Assembly: GCF_015644585.1 (NCBI RefSeq) | Contig: NZ_JADOBI010000017.1 | Location: forward strand, 1 to 64,000 | Length of the DNA: 64,000 nt | Direction of reading: 5' to 3' | From: Rahnella laticis | GTDB taxonomy: Bacteria > Pseudomonadota > Gammaproteobacteria > Enterobacterales > Enterobacteriaceae | Part shown: piece by piece, positions 56,789 through 64,000 of the stretch | Numbering within the stretch: position 1 is the stretch's first letter | How the letters are laid out: each line of letters starts with the position of its first letter | Program-made: the position numbers and the translations under genes | Notes under the pieces: model-generated | Databases searched by the model: none | Seen by the model: the letters and a program-made list of their open reading frames with translations, nothing else | Told to the model about the DNA's origin: nothing

Positions 56789-57946
56789 ATGAAAGCGATC
56801 GTGATTGGTGGCGGTATTGGCGGAGCATGTGCGGCGATTGCGCTCAAGCGTTTTGGCATCGAAACGGCGGTATACGAGGCGGTGAAAGAGATCAAACCGG
56901 TGGGCGCGGCGATTTCTATCTGGCCGAACGGCGTGAAATGTCTTAATTATCTCGGGATGAAAGAACCATTGCGCAAGCTGGGCGGGCAGATGCGTTTTAT
57001 GGCCTACAAAGATTATCAGCAGGGCCAGACGATGACGCGCTTCTCGATGGATCCGCTGATTCAGAGCGTCGGTGAGCAGCCGTATCCGGTGGCGCGCGCG
57101 GAGCTTCAGTCGATGCTGCTCGATACCTATGGCCGCGACGAGGTGCAGTTTGGCAAACGCGTTACGCACGTTGAGGAATCCGCAGACAGCGTCACTGCCT
57201 GGTTTGACGATGGGTCATCAGCGACAGGCGATGTGCTGATTGCCGCCGATGGCACGCATTCTGTGATCCGTCAGCACGTTCTGGGCTACGCCACCGAGCG
57301 CCGTTATGCCGGTTACGTTAACTGGAACGGGCTGGTGGAAATTGATGAAAGTATCGCGCCTGCCGATCAGTGGACGACGTTCGTCGGCGAAGGCAAACGC
57401 GTTTCGCTGATGCCGGTAAGCGACAACCGTTTCTACTTTTTCTTTGACGTTCCGCTGCCCAAAGGCCTGCCGGAAGATCGCGCCACGGTGCGCGACGATT
57501 TACAGCGCTACTTTGCAGGCTGGGCAGAACCGGTGCAGAAACTCATCAGCCTGATTAATCCTGACACCACCAACCGGATTGAAATCCACGATATCGAACC
57601 GTTTATGCAACTGGTGAAAGGGCGGATTGCGCTGCTGGGCGACTCCGGCCACAGCACGACGCCAGATATCGGACAGGGCGGCTGCGCGGCAATGGAAGAC
57701 GCCGTGGTGCTGGCCAATGTGTTGCAAACCAACTCGTTAGGTATTGAAGACGCACTGCTGCGCTATCAGGAAAAGCGGGCGTATCGCGTGAAAGATCTGG
57801 TGCTGAAAGCACGTAAGCGCTGCGACGTGACGCACGGTAAAGACATGGCGGTCACCGGCCAGTGGTATGAGGATCTAAAAACAGAAACCGGCGAACGTAT
57901 TCTTTCCGGCATGTGCGAAACCATTCTGGGTGGCCCGCTGGAATGA
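56789..57946 (+). CDS. hpxO: FAD-dependent urate hydroxylase
   Basis: HpxO oxidises urate to 5-hydroxyisourate with FAD, NADH and oxygen in purine catabolism. The 385-residue protein matches Klebsiella HpxO along its length: VIGGGIGGACAAIALKRFGI (FAD), YEAVKEIKPVGAAIS, RYAGYVNWNGLVEID, ALLGDSGHSTTPDIGQGG and KARKRCDVTHGKDM. AAGGAG precedes the ATG. Genes for the next steps (hydroxyisourate hydrolase, OHCU decarboxylase) and for making urate are not beside it here. Confidence 0.93.
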   Translation: MKAIVIGGGIGGACAAIALKRFGIETAVYEAVKEIKPVGAAISIWPNGVKCLNYLGMKEPLRKLGGQMRFMAYKDYQQGQTMTRFSMDPLIQSVGEQPYPVARAELQSMLLDTYGRDEVQFGKRVTHVEESADSVTAWFDDGSSATGDVLIAADGTHSVIRQHVLGYATERRYAGYVNWNGLVEIDESIAPADQWTTFVGEGKRVSLMPVSDNRFYFFFDVPLPKGLPEDRATVRDDLQRYFAGWAEPVQKLISLINPDTTNRIEIHDIEPFMQLVKGRIALLGDSGHSTTPDIGQGGCAAMEDAVVLANVLQTNSLGIEDALLRYQEKRAYRVKDLVLKARKRCDVTHGKDMAVTGQWYEDLKTETGERILSGMCETILGGPLE

Positions 57947-58088
57947 CCTGACGCCGGACGTTGTTGTCCGTTTTTTCAGAAACAGACTTTTACATATCCT
58001 TAAAGTTTCCTGTGGTTTTGCCGAAAATAGCATCAGAAGGATCAGGGTATCCTCTGGCGCTATGGCGCAAAACAAGGGAACTATCAGG

Positions 58089-59660
58089 ATGACAATCATT
58101 TCTGCGACAGGCAATCAGTCAGCCACTACGCTGCTGGCCGCCACCAAAACCACGGCAACCGTGACCGCCGTTGCCAGCCAGCAAGCGGCGGCGACGCAAT
58201 CGACTTCTGTTACGATCGGGCAGGCGACCAGCAGCACGCCGGTTTACGCCATCACCAAACCGGCGCTGGTGTGGGAAAATGCATCTGCCGATCTTATCTC
58301 GTCGAAGCTGGCGGGAAATTTCAGTTCTGCGGGCAATGCAGCGCGTTTTGCCGGGCTGGGTGCGGCGCTGCTGGAGCGCTTTACCACGGATGCGGGCAGT
58401 TATTCGCAATCTGTCTTAAAGCAGACGGCGGGTCCGGCTTCCTCCGTCAGCAGCGCGCAATCGCAACTTCATACCAAAGCGGATAACCAGATCACCCTGA
58501 GCGTAAAAACGGCCAGCGGTGCGCTGGTGGATATTACGCTGGGCAGCGATGCCGACGGTCTGGGCGTGCAGGTGAACGTCACCAAAGGCACGCTCAGTGA
58601 TGCCGATCGCACGGCGCTGGCCGGCCTGGCCGACGGTTTTCAGAAAGCCATCGACGGGCTGACCGCGCAACCGCCAAAGCTTGATCTGAGCGGGTTAACA
58701 AAATTCGATACCTCAGTGCTGTCTTCCGTTGATTTGCATGCCACGCTGGGCACCAAAAACAACGTTCAGACACTGGATTTCCACGCCGACGCCAGCACGC
58801 GTTCGGTGAAATCTACCGGCGAGCTGGGCACGGTGGATATCAGCGTGGACATGAGTAAACGCGCGCTTCTCGGTACCGACTCACAGCAGAAACAGGCGCT
58901 GAATCAGTATCTGAAACAGTTCAGCAGTGCGGGAACGCGGGGCAATGCCGACTCTTCGCTGATGGACATGTTCAAAGACGCATTTACCGCGCTTAACAGC
59001 AATTACGGCGCGTCGGCGACTACGTACAAAAGCAGCGGACCAGAACCGGTTCACTTCTCGCTGACCAAAACCGACAAAAACATGATGTCCGGGCTGGCCG
59101 ATTTCACGGCGTCAGTCACGCAGACGCCAACGGATAAAACCAACCCGATGCGCCCTGACGAAGTGGATACTTTCTCTTATCAGGTTTCGCAGGCCAGTAC
59201 GATCACCGGCGACAGCACGCAGAACCGCAATATCACGCAAAAGCAGCAGTCGCATCTGGTCGCGAGCTTCCACCAGTCACTAACGCCGGGGCTGAAGCTG
59301 AATCTGACCAGTGACCGGGATTCGCAGAATTATCTCTACTATCAGATTGATGACAAAGCCGAAAGCACGACGTCGGTGCAGTACCACAAAGGGGCGCTGG
59401 TGAGCGCGTCTGTGGATCAGTCGGCCAGCACCTCAACGCATATTCAGAAGTATGTGAAAGGCTGGCTGGAATCCGACACAACGACGCCGGTGGAAACATC
59501 AAAAACCACGGATTTGCTCGGCAAGCTGCAATCCGCATGGCAAAACGATGCGCCGCGCATGTCGTTCCGGGATTATCTGGCGCATCAGTCTCTGCCGGAT
59601 CTCAGCGGTCTGGTATTGCTGGAATCGGACCCGGTGCAGCTGAAAAATACGCCGGCCTGA
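58089..59660 (+). CDS. unrecognised Cys-free Ser/Thr-rich protein
   Basis: I do not recognise this 523-residue protein. It has no Cys, no clear signal peptide or membrane segment, and a Ser/Thr/Ala-rich N terminus (MTIISATGNQSATTLLAATKTT). Predicted features are alternating beta-like stretches (QITLSVKTASGALVDITLGSDADGLGVQVNV, VDLHATLGTKNNVQTLDFHADAS) and a short acidic end. The start is uncertain: ATG 58062 or 57930 are in frame, and none has a strong ribosome site. Composition resembles proteins exported by type I or III routes or flagellar accessory proteins, but that is speculation. A hairpin follows the stop. Confidence 0.7.
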   Translation: MTIISATGNQSATTLLAATKTTATVTAVASQQAAATQSTSVTIGQATSSTPVYAITKPALVWENASADLISSKLAGNFSSAGNAARFAGLGAALLERFTTDAGSYSQSVLKQTAGPASSVSSAQSQLHTKADNQITLSVKTASGALVDITLGSDADGLGVQVNVTKGTLSDADRTALAGLADGFQKAIDGLTAQPPKLDLSGLTKFDTSVLSSVDLHATLGTKNNVQTLDFHADASTRSVKSTGELGTVDISVDMSKRALLGTDSQQKQALNQYLKQFSSAGTRGNADSSLMDMFKDAFTALNSNYGASATTYKSSGPEPVHFSLTKTDKNMMSGLADFTASVTQTPTDKTNPMRPDEVDTFSYQVSQASTITGDSTQNRNITQKQQSHLVASFHQSLTPGLKLNLTSDRDSQNYLYYQIDDKAESTTSVQYHKGALVSASVDQSASTSTHIQKYVKGWLESDTTTPVETSKTTDLLGKLQSAWQNDAPRMSFRDYLAHQSLPDLSGLVLLESDPVQLKNTPA

Positions 59661-59677
59661 ATCTGAGTCACTCAAAA

Positions 59678-59701
59678 TAACAGCCTCGCAGGAGGCTGTT
59701 A
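59678..59701. terminator. hairpin between two convergent unknown genes
   Basis: TAACAGCCTC and GAGGCTGTTA form a perfect 10-bp stem around GCAG, between the convergent stops at 59660 and 59712. T tracts are short. Confidence 0.7.
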
Positions 59702-59711
59702 CGCTTTCTGC

Positions 59712-60197
59712 TTACATCTCAAATTTCGTTCCCTGCACGGTGATTTCTGCAAATTGCAGATGGTGCATGAACTCGCGCAAAATCAGCAACGTGGCCGCGA
59801 AATCATTGCCGTCCGGCAGCCCTTCAAAGTGCGCAGGACGTCCGTTAATCACCAGAGCCAGCCGGTCAAATGTCCGTTCGACGGCGTCGAGCGACAGCGT
59901 CATCACCTCGTTTTCTGCCACACCGGCAATGCGTGCCAGCGCGCGGATATCGTTGTCCGTGCTGAACAGCGCCGCGCCAGCGGGAATATCGTGCCGGATA
60001 CGAATAATTTCATCTTCCACCACCATAATGGCAGTTTCCATTTCGTCCGGCGTGGGCGGCGTGTGGCGGAAATAGCCCACAGACGTCAGCTGTGAGCCCA
60101 GCGTCAGCGGCAAAATCTTGTCTTCAGCCGCGGAATTTCTGACGACAATTTGCGTCTCTTCGTGGCCGATATGCAGTAATACAGCGGGTGTGGTCAT
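59712..60197 (-). CDS. unrecognised 161-residue protein
   Basis: I do not recognise this protein. It starts MTTPAVLLHIGHEETQIVVRNSAAEDKILPLTLG, a beta-beta pattern loosely like phosphate-binding strands of the actin/ASKHA fold, followed by acidic helices (PDEMETAIMVVEDEIIRIR; DIRALARIAG). It has no signal peptide, membrane segment or Cys. Codon usage and third-position GC look normal for the neighbourhood, and the ATG has GGGAGAA upstream, so it is probably a real gene. It is divergent from the aldehyde dehydrogenase gene. Confidence 0.72.
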   Translation of the reverse strand: MTTPAVLLHIGHEETQIVVRNSAAEDKILPLTLGSQLTSVGYFRHTPPTPDEMETAIMVVEDEIIRIRHDIPAGAALFSTDNDIRALARIAGVAENEVMTLSLDAVERTFDRLALVINGRPAHFEGLPDGNDFAATLLILREFMHHLQFAEITVQGTKFEM

Positions 60198-60327
60198 CGG
60201 TTTCTCCCAATCGATAGATTTCTAACATACTCCCGGCCAGCAGGATCAGGCAATCCTCAGGCAGTATTGGTCTATCTCCCTTTCACCCGCCGGTCTTAGC
60301 ATGAAGACTCACAAACCGGAGGCATTC

Positions 60328-61749
60328 ATGAAACAGATTAATCAAATCTATATTAACGGCGAGTTCGTCACCCCGCACGGCACCGAAGTGATGGACCTGA
60401 TCAACCCGGTGACTGAACAGGTCGCGGCGCAGGTTCGTCTGGCCGATGAAACTGATACCCGCCAGGCGATTGCTGCCGCAAAAGCGGCTTACGTTGATTT
60501 CTCACGGACCAGCAAAGCGCAGCGCATTCAGTATTTACAGCAACTGCACGATGCTGTGCTGGCGCGCGCAGACGCGCTGGAAGCGGTGATGAGCGCCGAA
60601 TATGGCGGCTCGCTGGCGATGGTGCGCGGCACCGTAGCGCGGGCGTCCGGCGCATTTTTGCAGGCGATAAAGCTGCTCAGCGAGTATGAATTTGTCCGCC
60701 AGATTGGCAGGGCGAAAGTGGTGATGGAACCGCTGGGCGTCGTCGGGTTGATCACGCCGTGGAACGCCAACTACGGTTTCATCTGCAACAAAATGGCGAC
60801 CGCGCTGGCGGCGGGCAGCACCGTGGTGATCAAGCCCAGCGAGCTGAGCGCGGGCCAGACGCAGTTGCTGACAGAGTGCCTGCACGCCGCAGGTTTACCG
60901 GCGGGCGTATTTAATATTGTCACCGGACGCGGCGACGTGGTAGGCGCAGAAATTACCCGTCACCCTGATATCGCGAAAATCTCCTTTACCGGTTCGACGG
61001 CGGTGGGCAAAGCGATTGCCCGTGGCGCGGTGGACACCCTGAAACGCGTGACGCTGGAACTCGGCGGCAAATCGCCTAACATTCTTCTGCCGGATGCTGA
61101 TCTCGAAAAAGCCATTCCGCTGGCGCTGGCGGTTGGCACGATGAATAACGGCCAGGCATGCATCGCCGGTACCCGCTTGCTGGTGCCGGAAGAACGGCTG
61201 GAAGAAGTGAAAGCGCATCTGGTGCGCGCGGTGGCGAACGTCAAAGTGGGCGACCCGCAGCAGGCGGATACGCAAATCGGCCCGCTGGTGACGGCAAAAC
61301 AGTATGACCGCGTGCAGAATTATATCCGTCTCGGCGTTGAAGAAGGCGCGGAGCTGGTGTGCGGCGGCGAAGGGCGGCCGGACGGGTTGAGCCACGGTTA
61401 TTTTGTGAAACCGACGGTGTTTGCGAACGTCACGCCGCAGATGACCATCGCCCGCGAAGAGATTTTCGGGCCGGTGATTTCGGTGCTGACCTACCGCAGC
61501 GTTGAGGAAGCGGTCAGCATGGCGAACGACACGGTTTATGGCTTGCAGGCTTATGTCAGCGGCGAAGATCGCCAGCAGGCGCGCAGCGTGGCGTCGCAAA
61601 TTATCGCCGGGCGGGTGTTCGTCAACGGGATGTACGACGTGCCGGACGCGCCGTTTGGCGGCTTCAAACAGTCCGGTCTGGGCCGTGAATTTGGAACTTA
61701 CGGGCTGGAAGCGTATCTTGAGCCGAAAACCCTGATCGACGATGAGTGA
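60328..61749 (+). CDS. NAD(P)-dependent aldehyde dehydrogenase
   Basis: The 473-residue enzyme has all aldehyde dehydrogenase landmarks: ITPWNANYGFICNKMATALAAGSTVVIKPSE (cofactor site), FTGSTAVGKAI, the general base Glu in LELGGKSPNI, and nucleophile Cys in NNGQACIAGTR. The C terminus has PFGGFKQSGLGRE. I chose ATG 60328 with GGAGG 7 bases upstream over an in-frame ATG at 60301. The substrate is unknown. An AraC regulator follows, its likely start 7 bases after the stop. Confidence 0.93.
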   Translation: MKQINQIYINGEFVTPHGTEVMDLINPVTEQVAAQVRLADETDTRQAIAAAKAAYVDFSRTSKAQRIQYLQQLHDAVLARADALEAVMSAEYGGSLAMVRGTVARASGAFLQAIKLLSEYEFVRQIGRAKVVMEPLGVVGLITPWNANYGFICNKMATALAAGSTVVIKPSELSAGQTQLLTECLHAAGLPAGVFNIVTGRGDVVGAEITRHPDIAKISFTGSTAVGKAIARGAVDTLKRVTLELGGKSPNILLPDADLEKAIPLALAVGTMNNGQACIAGTRLLVPEERLEEVKAHLVRAVANVKVGDPQQADTQIGPLVTAKQYDRVQNYIRLGVEEGAELVCGGEGRPDGLSHGYFVKPTVFANVTPQMTIAREEIFGPVISVLTYRSVEEAVSMANDTVYGLQAYVSGEDRQQARSVASQIIAGRVFVNGMYDVPDAPFGGFKQSGLGREFGTYGLEAYLEPKTLIDDE

Positions 61750-61756
61750 GGATGGT

Positions 61757-62662
61757 ATGACCCCCCTGACGTCCCTGAGTGCGCGCGTTTTGCGCGCCTT
61801 TTCAGCCCTGCCGCCGGATGAAAATTCCTGTCCGACGGCGCTGCCGTGGCTGTCATTTATCCGTTTCACGCATCCGACGGCGCTCAATAAAGGCATGCTT
61901 TCTCCGTCGATGTGCCTGATTTTACAGGGCCAGAAAAAAGTGCTGATCGGCGCGGAGGTGGTGGAATACGGTGCGGGCAGTTATCTGCTTTCGGCGATTG
62001 ATATGCCGGTTTCCGGGCAGGTGACGCAGGCGACGGAAGAGACGCCGTATCTGGGGATCCGTATCGATCTGGATCTGAAAGAAATGGCCGATCTGATGAT
62101 CGACATGCAGCTCGATCCGCTCCCGGCTGCGCGATCCGGCGGCGTCACGTATGTGGCAAAATCCGATGACTGTCTGGCAGACGCCTTTTTGCGTCTGGTC
62201 GCCATGCTGAATATTCCGCAGGATTTACAGGCGCTCGGGCAACTGGTGAAAAAAGAGATTTTCTACCGGCTGATCACCGCACCGGAAGGCGGCCATTTTT
62301 ATCAGCATTTGCTGTCGTATTATCAGGGGAAAGGCGTGAGCGAGGCGATTGTGTGGATCAAAGCCAATTTCGCGCACCCGCTGCGGATGGATGAACTGGC
62401 AAAAATTGTCGGAATGAGCGTCTCGAATCTGCATCACCGTTTCAAGGCGCTGACGGTCATGAGCCCGCTGCAATACCAGAAACAGATCCGTTTACTGGAA
62501 GCGCGCCGCCTGCTGCTGAGCGGCAATATCGACGCGGCGACCGCGGCATTTCGCGTGGGCTACGAAAGCCCGTCGCAGTTTAACCGGGAATACCGTCGCT
62601 CGTTTGGCGCGCCGCCGTTGCAGGATATCGGCCAGCTCAGACAGCAGGGTGTAACGCTGTAG
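61757..62662 (+). CDS. AraC-family regulator
   Basis: The 301-residue protein has an AraC-type N-terminal ligand domain of the AraC_N group (LSFIRFTHPTALNKGMLSPSMCLILQGQKKVLIG) and two C-terminal helix-turn-helices (MDELAKIVGMSVSNLHHRFKALTVMSPLQYQKQIRL; AAFRVGYESPSQFNREYRRSFG). I chose ATG 61757, which has GAGG 6 bases upstream; ATG 61742 in frame overlaps the dehydrogenase stop. It is probably co-transcribed with, and regulates, the aldehyde dehydrogenase. Its 3' end overlaps the convergent LysR gene by 26 bases. Confidence 0.92.
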   Translation: MTPLTSLSARVLRAFSALPPDENSCPTALPWLSFIRFTHPTALNKGMLSPSMCLILQGQKKVLIGAEVVEYGAGSYLLSAIDMPVSGQVTQATEETPYLGIRIDLDLKEMADLMIDMQLDPLPAARSGGVTYVAKSDDCLADAFLRLVAMLNIPQDLQALGQLVKKEIFYRLITAPEGGHFYQHLLSYYQGKGVSEAIVWIKANFAHPLRMDELAKIVGMSVSNLHHRFKALTVMSPLQYQKQIRLLEARRLLLSGNIDAATAAFRVGYESPSQFNREYRRSFGAPPLQDIGQLRQQGVTL

Positions 62663-63560
62663 TGTGCGGCGGGCTGCGCCGCGCAAACTCCTTCACCATC
62701 CAGTCAATAAACACCCGCACGCGGGGCGAAAGCTGACGGTTACGCGGATAAAGCAGCGCCACCGGCAACGCACCGACCGGGAAATCCGCCAGAATTTGCA
62801 CCAGCGTGCCCTGCGCCAGATCGTCGGTTAATCCGTAATGCGGTACCTGCATAATGCCCATTCCGCGCCGCGCCGCTTCCTTCATACTTTCCGCACCGTT
62901 GACCGACAAACTGGTCGGCAACATCACTTCCCGCGCTTTCCCGTTCTGATGAAAAATCAGCGGCAACAGGCCGCCGGTCGCGCTTGAACGGTAGCCAATC
63001 ATCCGGTGATTAACGAGATCGTCCGGCGTTTCCGGTATACCAAAACGCGCAAGATACGCCGGGCTGGCGCAGGTGATTTCCGACAGCGTTCCCAGCGGGC
63101 GCGCCACCATATCGCTGTCTTTCAGTTCGCCCGCGCGGATCACGCAGTCGATACCTTCACGAACCAGATCGACGAACCGGTCGCCTTCGCTCAGATAAAA
63201 TTCGATCTCAGGATATTGCGCCAGAAAATCCGGCAGGCCGGGCAAAAGAAAATGCCGCGCCAGTGAACCGTGGACGTCCACCCGCAACAACCCTTTGGGC
63301 TGTGCACCGGCGAAATCCATCTCGGCATCTTCCACGTCGGCCAGAATGCGCAGACAGCGCTGATAATACGCCTCGCCGTCCAGCGTCGGGCTGACATGGC
63401 GGGTGGTGCGTTGCAGCAAACGAACCTTCAGCCGCACTTCGAGTTGCTTAATGGCGTCGGTCACCGTCGAACGTTTCAGGTTCAGATCCTGCGCGGCCTG
63501 CGTAAAACTGCGCAGCTCTACCACGCGGGTAAACAACCGCATACTGTCGAGTTTATCCAT
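62637..63560 (-). CDS. LysR-family regulator divergent from an SDR gene
   Basis: The 307-residue protein has a LysR helix-turn-helix (MDKLDSMRLFTRVVELRSFTQAAQDLNLKRSTVTDAIKQLE) and an effector domain of the type common in LysR proteins beside short-chain dehydrogenase genes. I chose ATG 63560 with AAAAGG upstream; an in-frame ATG at 63620 would add 20 residues with no family match. The SDR gene begins 112 bases away on the other strand and is the probable target. Confidence 0.93.
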   Translation of the reverse strand: MDKLDSMRLFTRVVELRSFTQAAQDLNLKRSTVTDAIKQLEVRLKVRLLQRTTRHVSPTLDGEAYYQRCLRILADVEDAEMDFAGAQPKGLLRVDVHGSLARHFLLPGLPDFLAQYPEIEFYLSEGDRFVDLVREGIDCVIRAGELKDSDMVARPLGTLSEITCASPAYLARFGIPETPDDLVNHRMIGYRSSATGGLLPLIFHQNGKAREVMLPTSLSVNGAESMKEAARRGMGIMQVPHYGLTDDLAQGTLVQILADFPVGALPVALLYPRNRQLSPRVRVFIDWMVKEFARRSPPHTTALHPAV

Positions 63561-63672
63561 GATTGTTCGCCTTTTCCGGATAGTGATAACGAATATCGGG
63601 TAATTATCCGGCAGCGTCAATCCACTACTCTTTATCTGTCACCATACTTCAACAGACCCTGAGGAAAACATC

Positions 63673-64000
63673 ATGACTTCTCCGACTCAAAATCCGACCC
63701 AAAATAAAGTCGCGCTGGTCACCGGCGCATCACGCGGTATCGGCGCGGCCATCGCGGAGCGCCTGGCGCTGGACGGTTTCACGGTTATCGTGAACTATTC
63801 ACGCGGAGAGGCGCAAGCCGACGCGGTGGTGAGTAAAATTGAACAGGCAGGTGGAAAGGCCATCGCCGCGCAGGCCGATGTCAGTGATGGCGCCGCGGTC
63901 AGCCGTATGTTTGCAAGCGCACAGCAGGCCTTTGGCGGTGTGGATGTGCTGGTGAATAACGCCGGGATCATGACGCTTTCCTCTATCGCCGACACCGACG
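63673..64000 (+). CDS. SDR-family oxidoreductase, 5' part (cut by window end)
   Basis: The first 109 codons of a classical short-chain dehydrogenase are present: cofactor motif VTGASRGIGAAIAERL near 18-33 and VLVNNAGIMTLSSIADTD at the end. The catalytic Ser-Tyr-Lys lie beyond the window. GAGGAAAA precedes the ATG. The gene is divergent from a LysR regulator. It is not the same gene as the SDR at 43789, although it shares the fold. Confidence 0.92.
   Translation, partial: MTSPTQNPTQNKVALVTGASRGIGAAIAERLALDGFTVIVNYSRGEAQADAVVSKIEQAGGKAIAAQADVSDGAAVSRMFASAQQAFGGVDVLVNNAGIMTLSSIADTD

Noticed and set aside
56543-57169. N-terminal extension of the LysR frame into hpxO
   Set aside because: The extra 209 codons are antisense to the start of hpxO. 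LysR proteins start at the helix-turn-helix, which begins at 56542.
60895-61896. 333-codon minus-strand open frame over the aldehyde dehydrogenase
   Set aside because: Antisense shadow of a clear enzyme gene; His/Arg-rich composition and no ribosome site.

Overview
The window is a stretch of enterobacterial chromosome. Protein sequences and gene order follow the 90-92 minute region of Escherichia coli: 5S rRNA end, metA, aceBAK, iclR, metH, yjbB, lysC, pgi, psiE, ubiCA, plsB, dgkA, lexA, yjbJ, zur, dusA, pspG, qor, dnaB, alr, tyrB, yjbR, uvrA, ssb. Moderate divergence from E. coli, two 125-127 bp ERIC elements and the accessory genes suggest a Yersiniaceae member such as Rahnella, Ewingella or Serratia. 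The genus is inference.

Bases 1-11.3 kb hold the 3' end of an rRNA operon, metA with tandem Met boxes, the glyoxylate operon aceBAK with an E. coli-like IclR operator, iclR, and metH. Bases 11.3-17.5 kb are an insertion relative to E. coli: a GntR/HutC-type regulator divergent from a six-gene operon (periplasmic binding protein, alkaline-phosphatase-superfamily hydrolase, two permeases, ATPase, HAD phosphatase). A strong Pho box and a HutC-type operator lie in the shared promoter, so this looks like a phosphate-starvation system that imports an organophosphorus compound and dephosphorylates it in the cytoplasm. Next comes a large S6-peptidase autotransporter (17.5-21.4 kb).

Bases 21.8-41.3 kb return to the conserved backbone: a Na/Pi cotransporter, a PanS-like transporter, lysC with a full lysine riboswitch, pgi, psiE, ubiCA, plsB, dgkA, lexA with two SOS boxes, yjbJ (dinF is absent), zur, dusA, pspG with a sigma-54 promoter, qor, dnaB and alr. 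The pspG-qor gap holds a CRP site, a LacI-type palindrome, foldable sequence and a strong terminator but no ORF, and is a candidate small RNA locus.

Bases 41.3-50.3 kb mix backbone (tyrB, yjbR) with accessory genes: a periplasmic cyclohexadienyl-dehydratase-like protein, an Lrp-family regulator, a YitT membrane protein, a short-chain dehydrogenase, a GST/flavin-oxidase pair with a divergent LysR, and a secreted esterase. uvrA and ssb share an SOS-controlled intergenic region. From 54.1 kb to the end everything is accessory: a Tat-exported amidohydrolase, a LysR regulator divergent from the urate hydroxylase gene hpxO, two unrecognised proteins, an aldehyde dehydrogenase with an AraC regulator, and a LysR divergent from a short-chain dehydrogenase cut by the window end.
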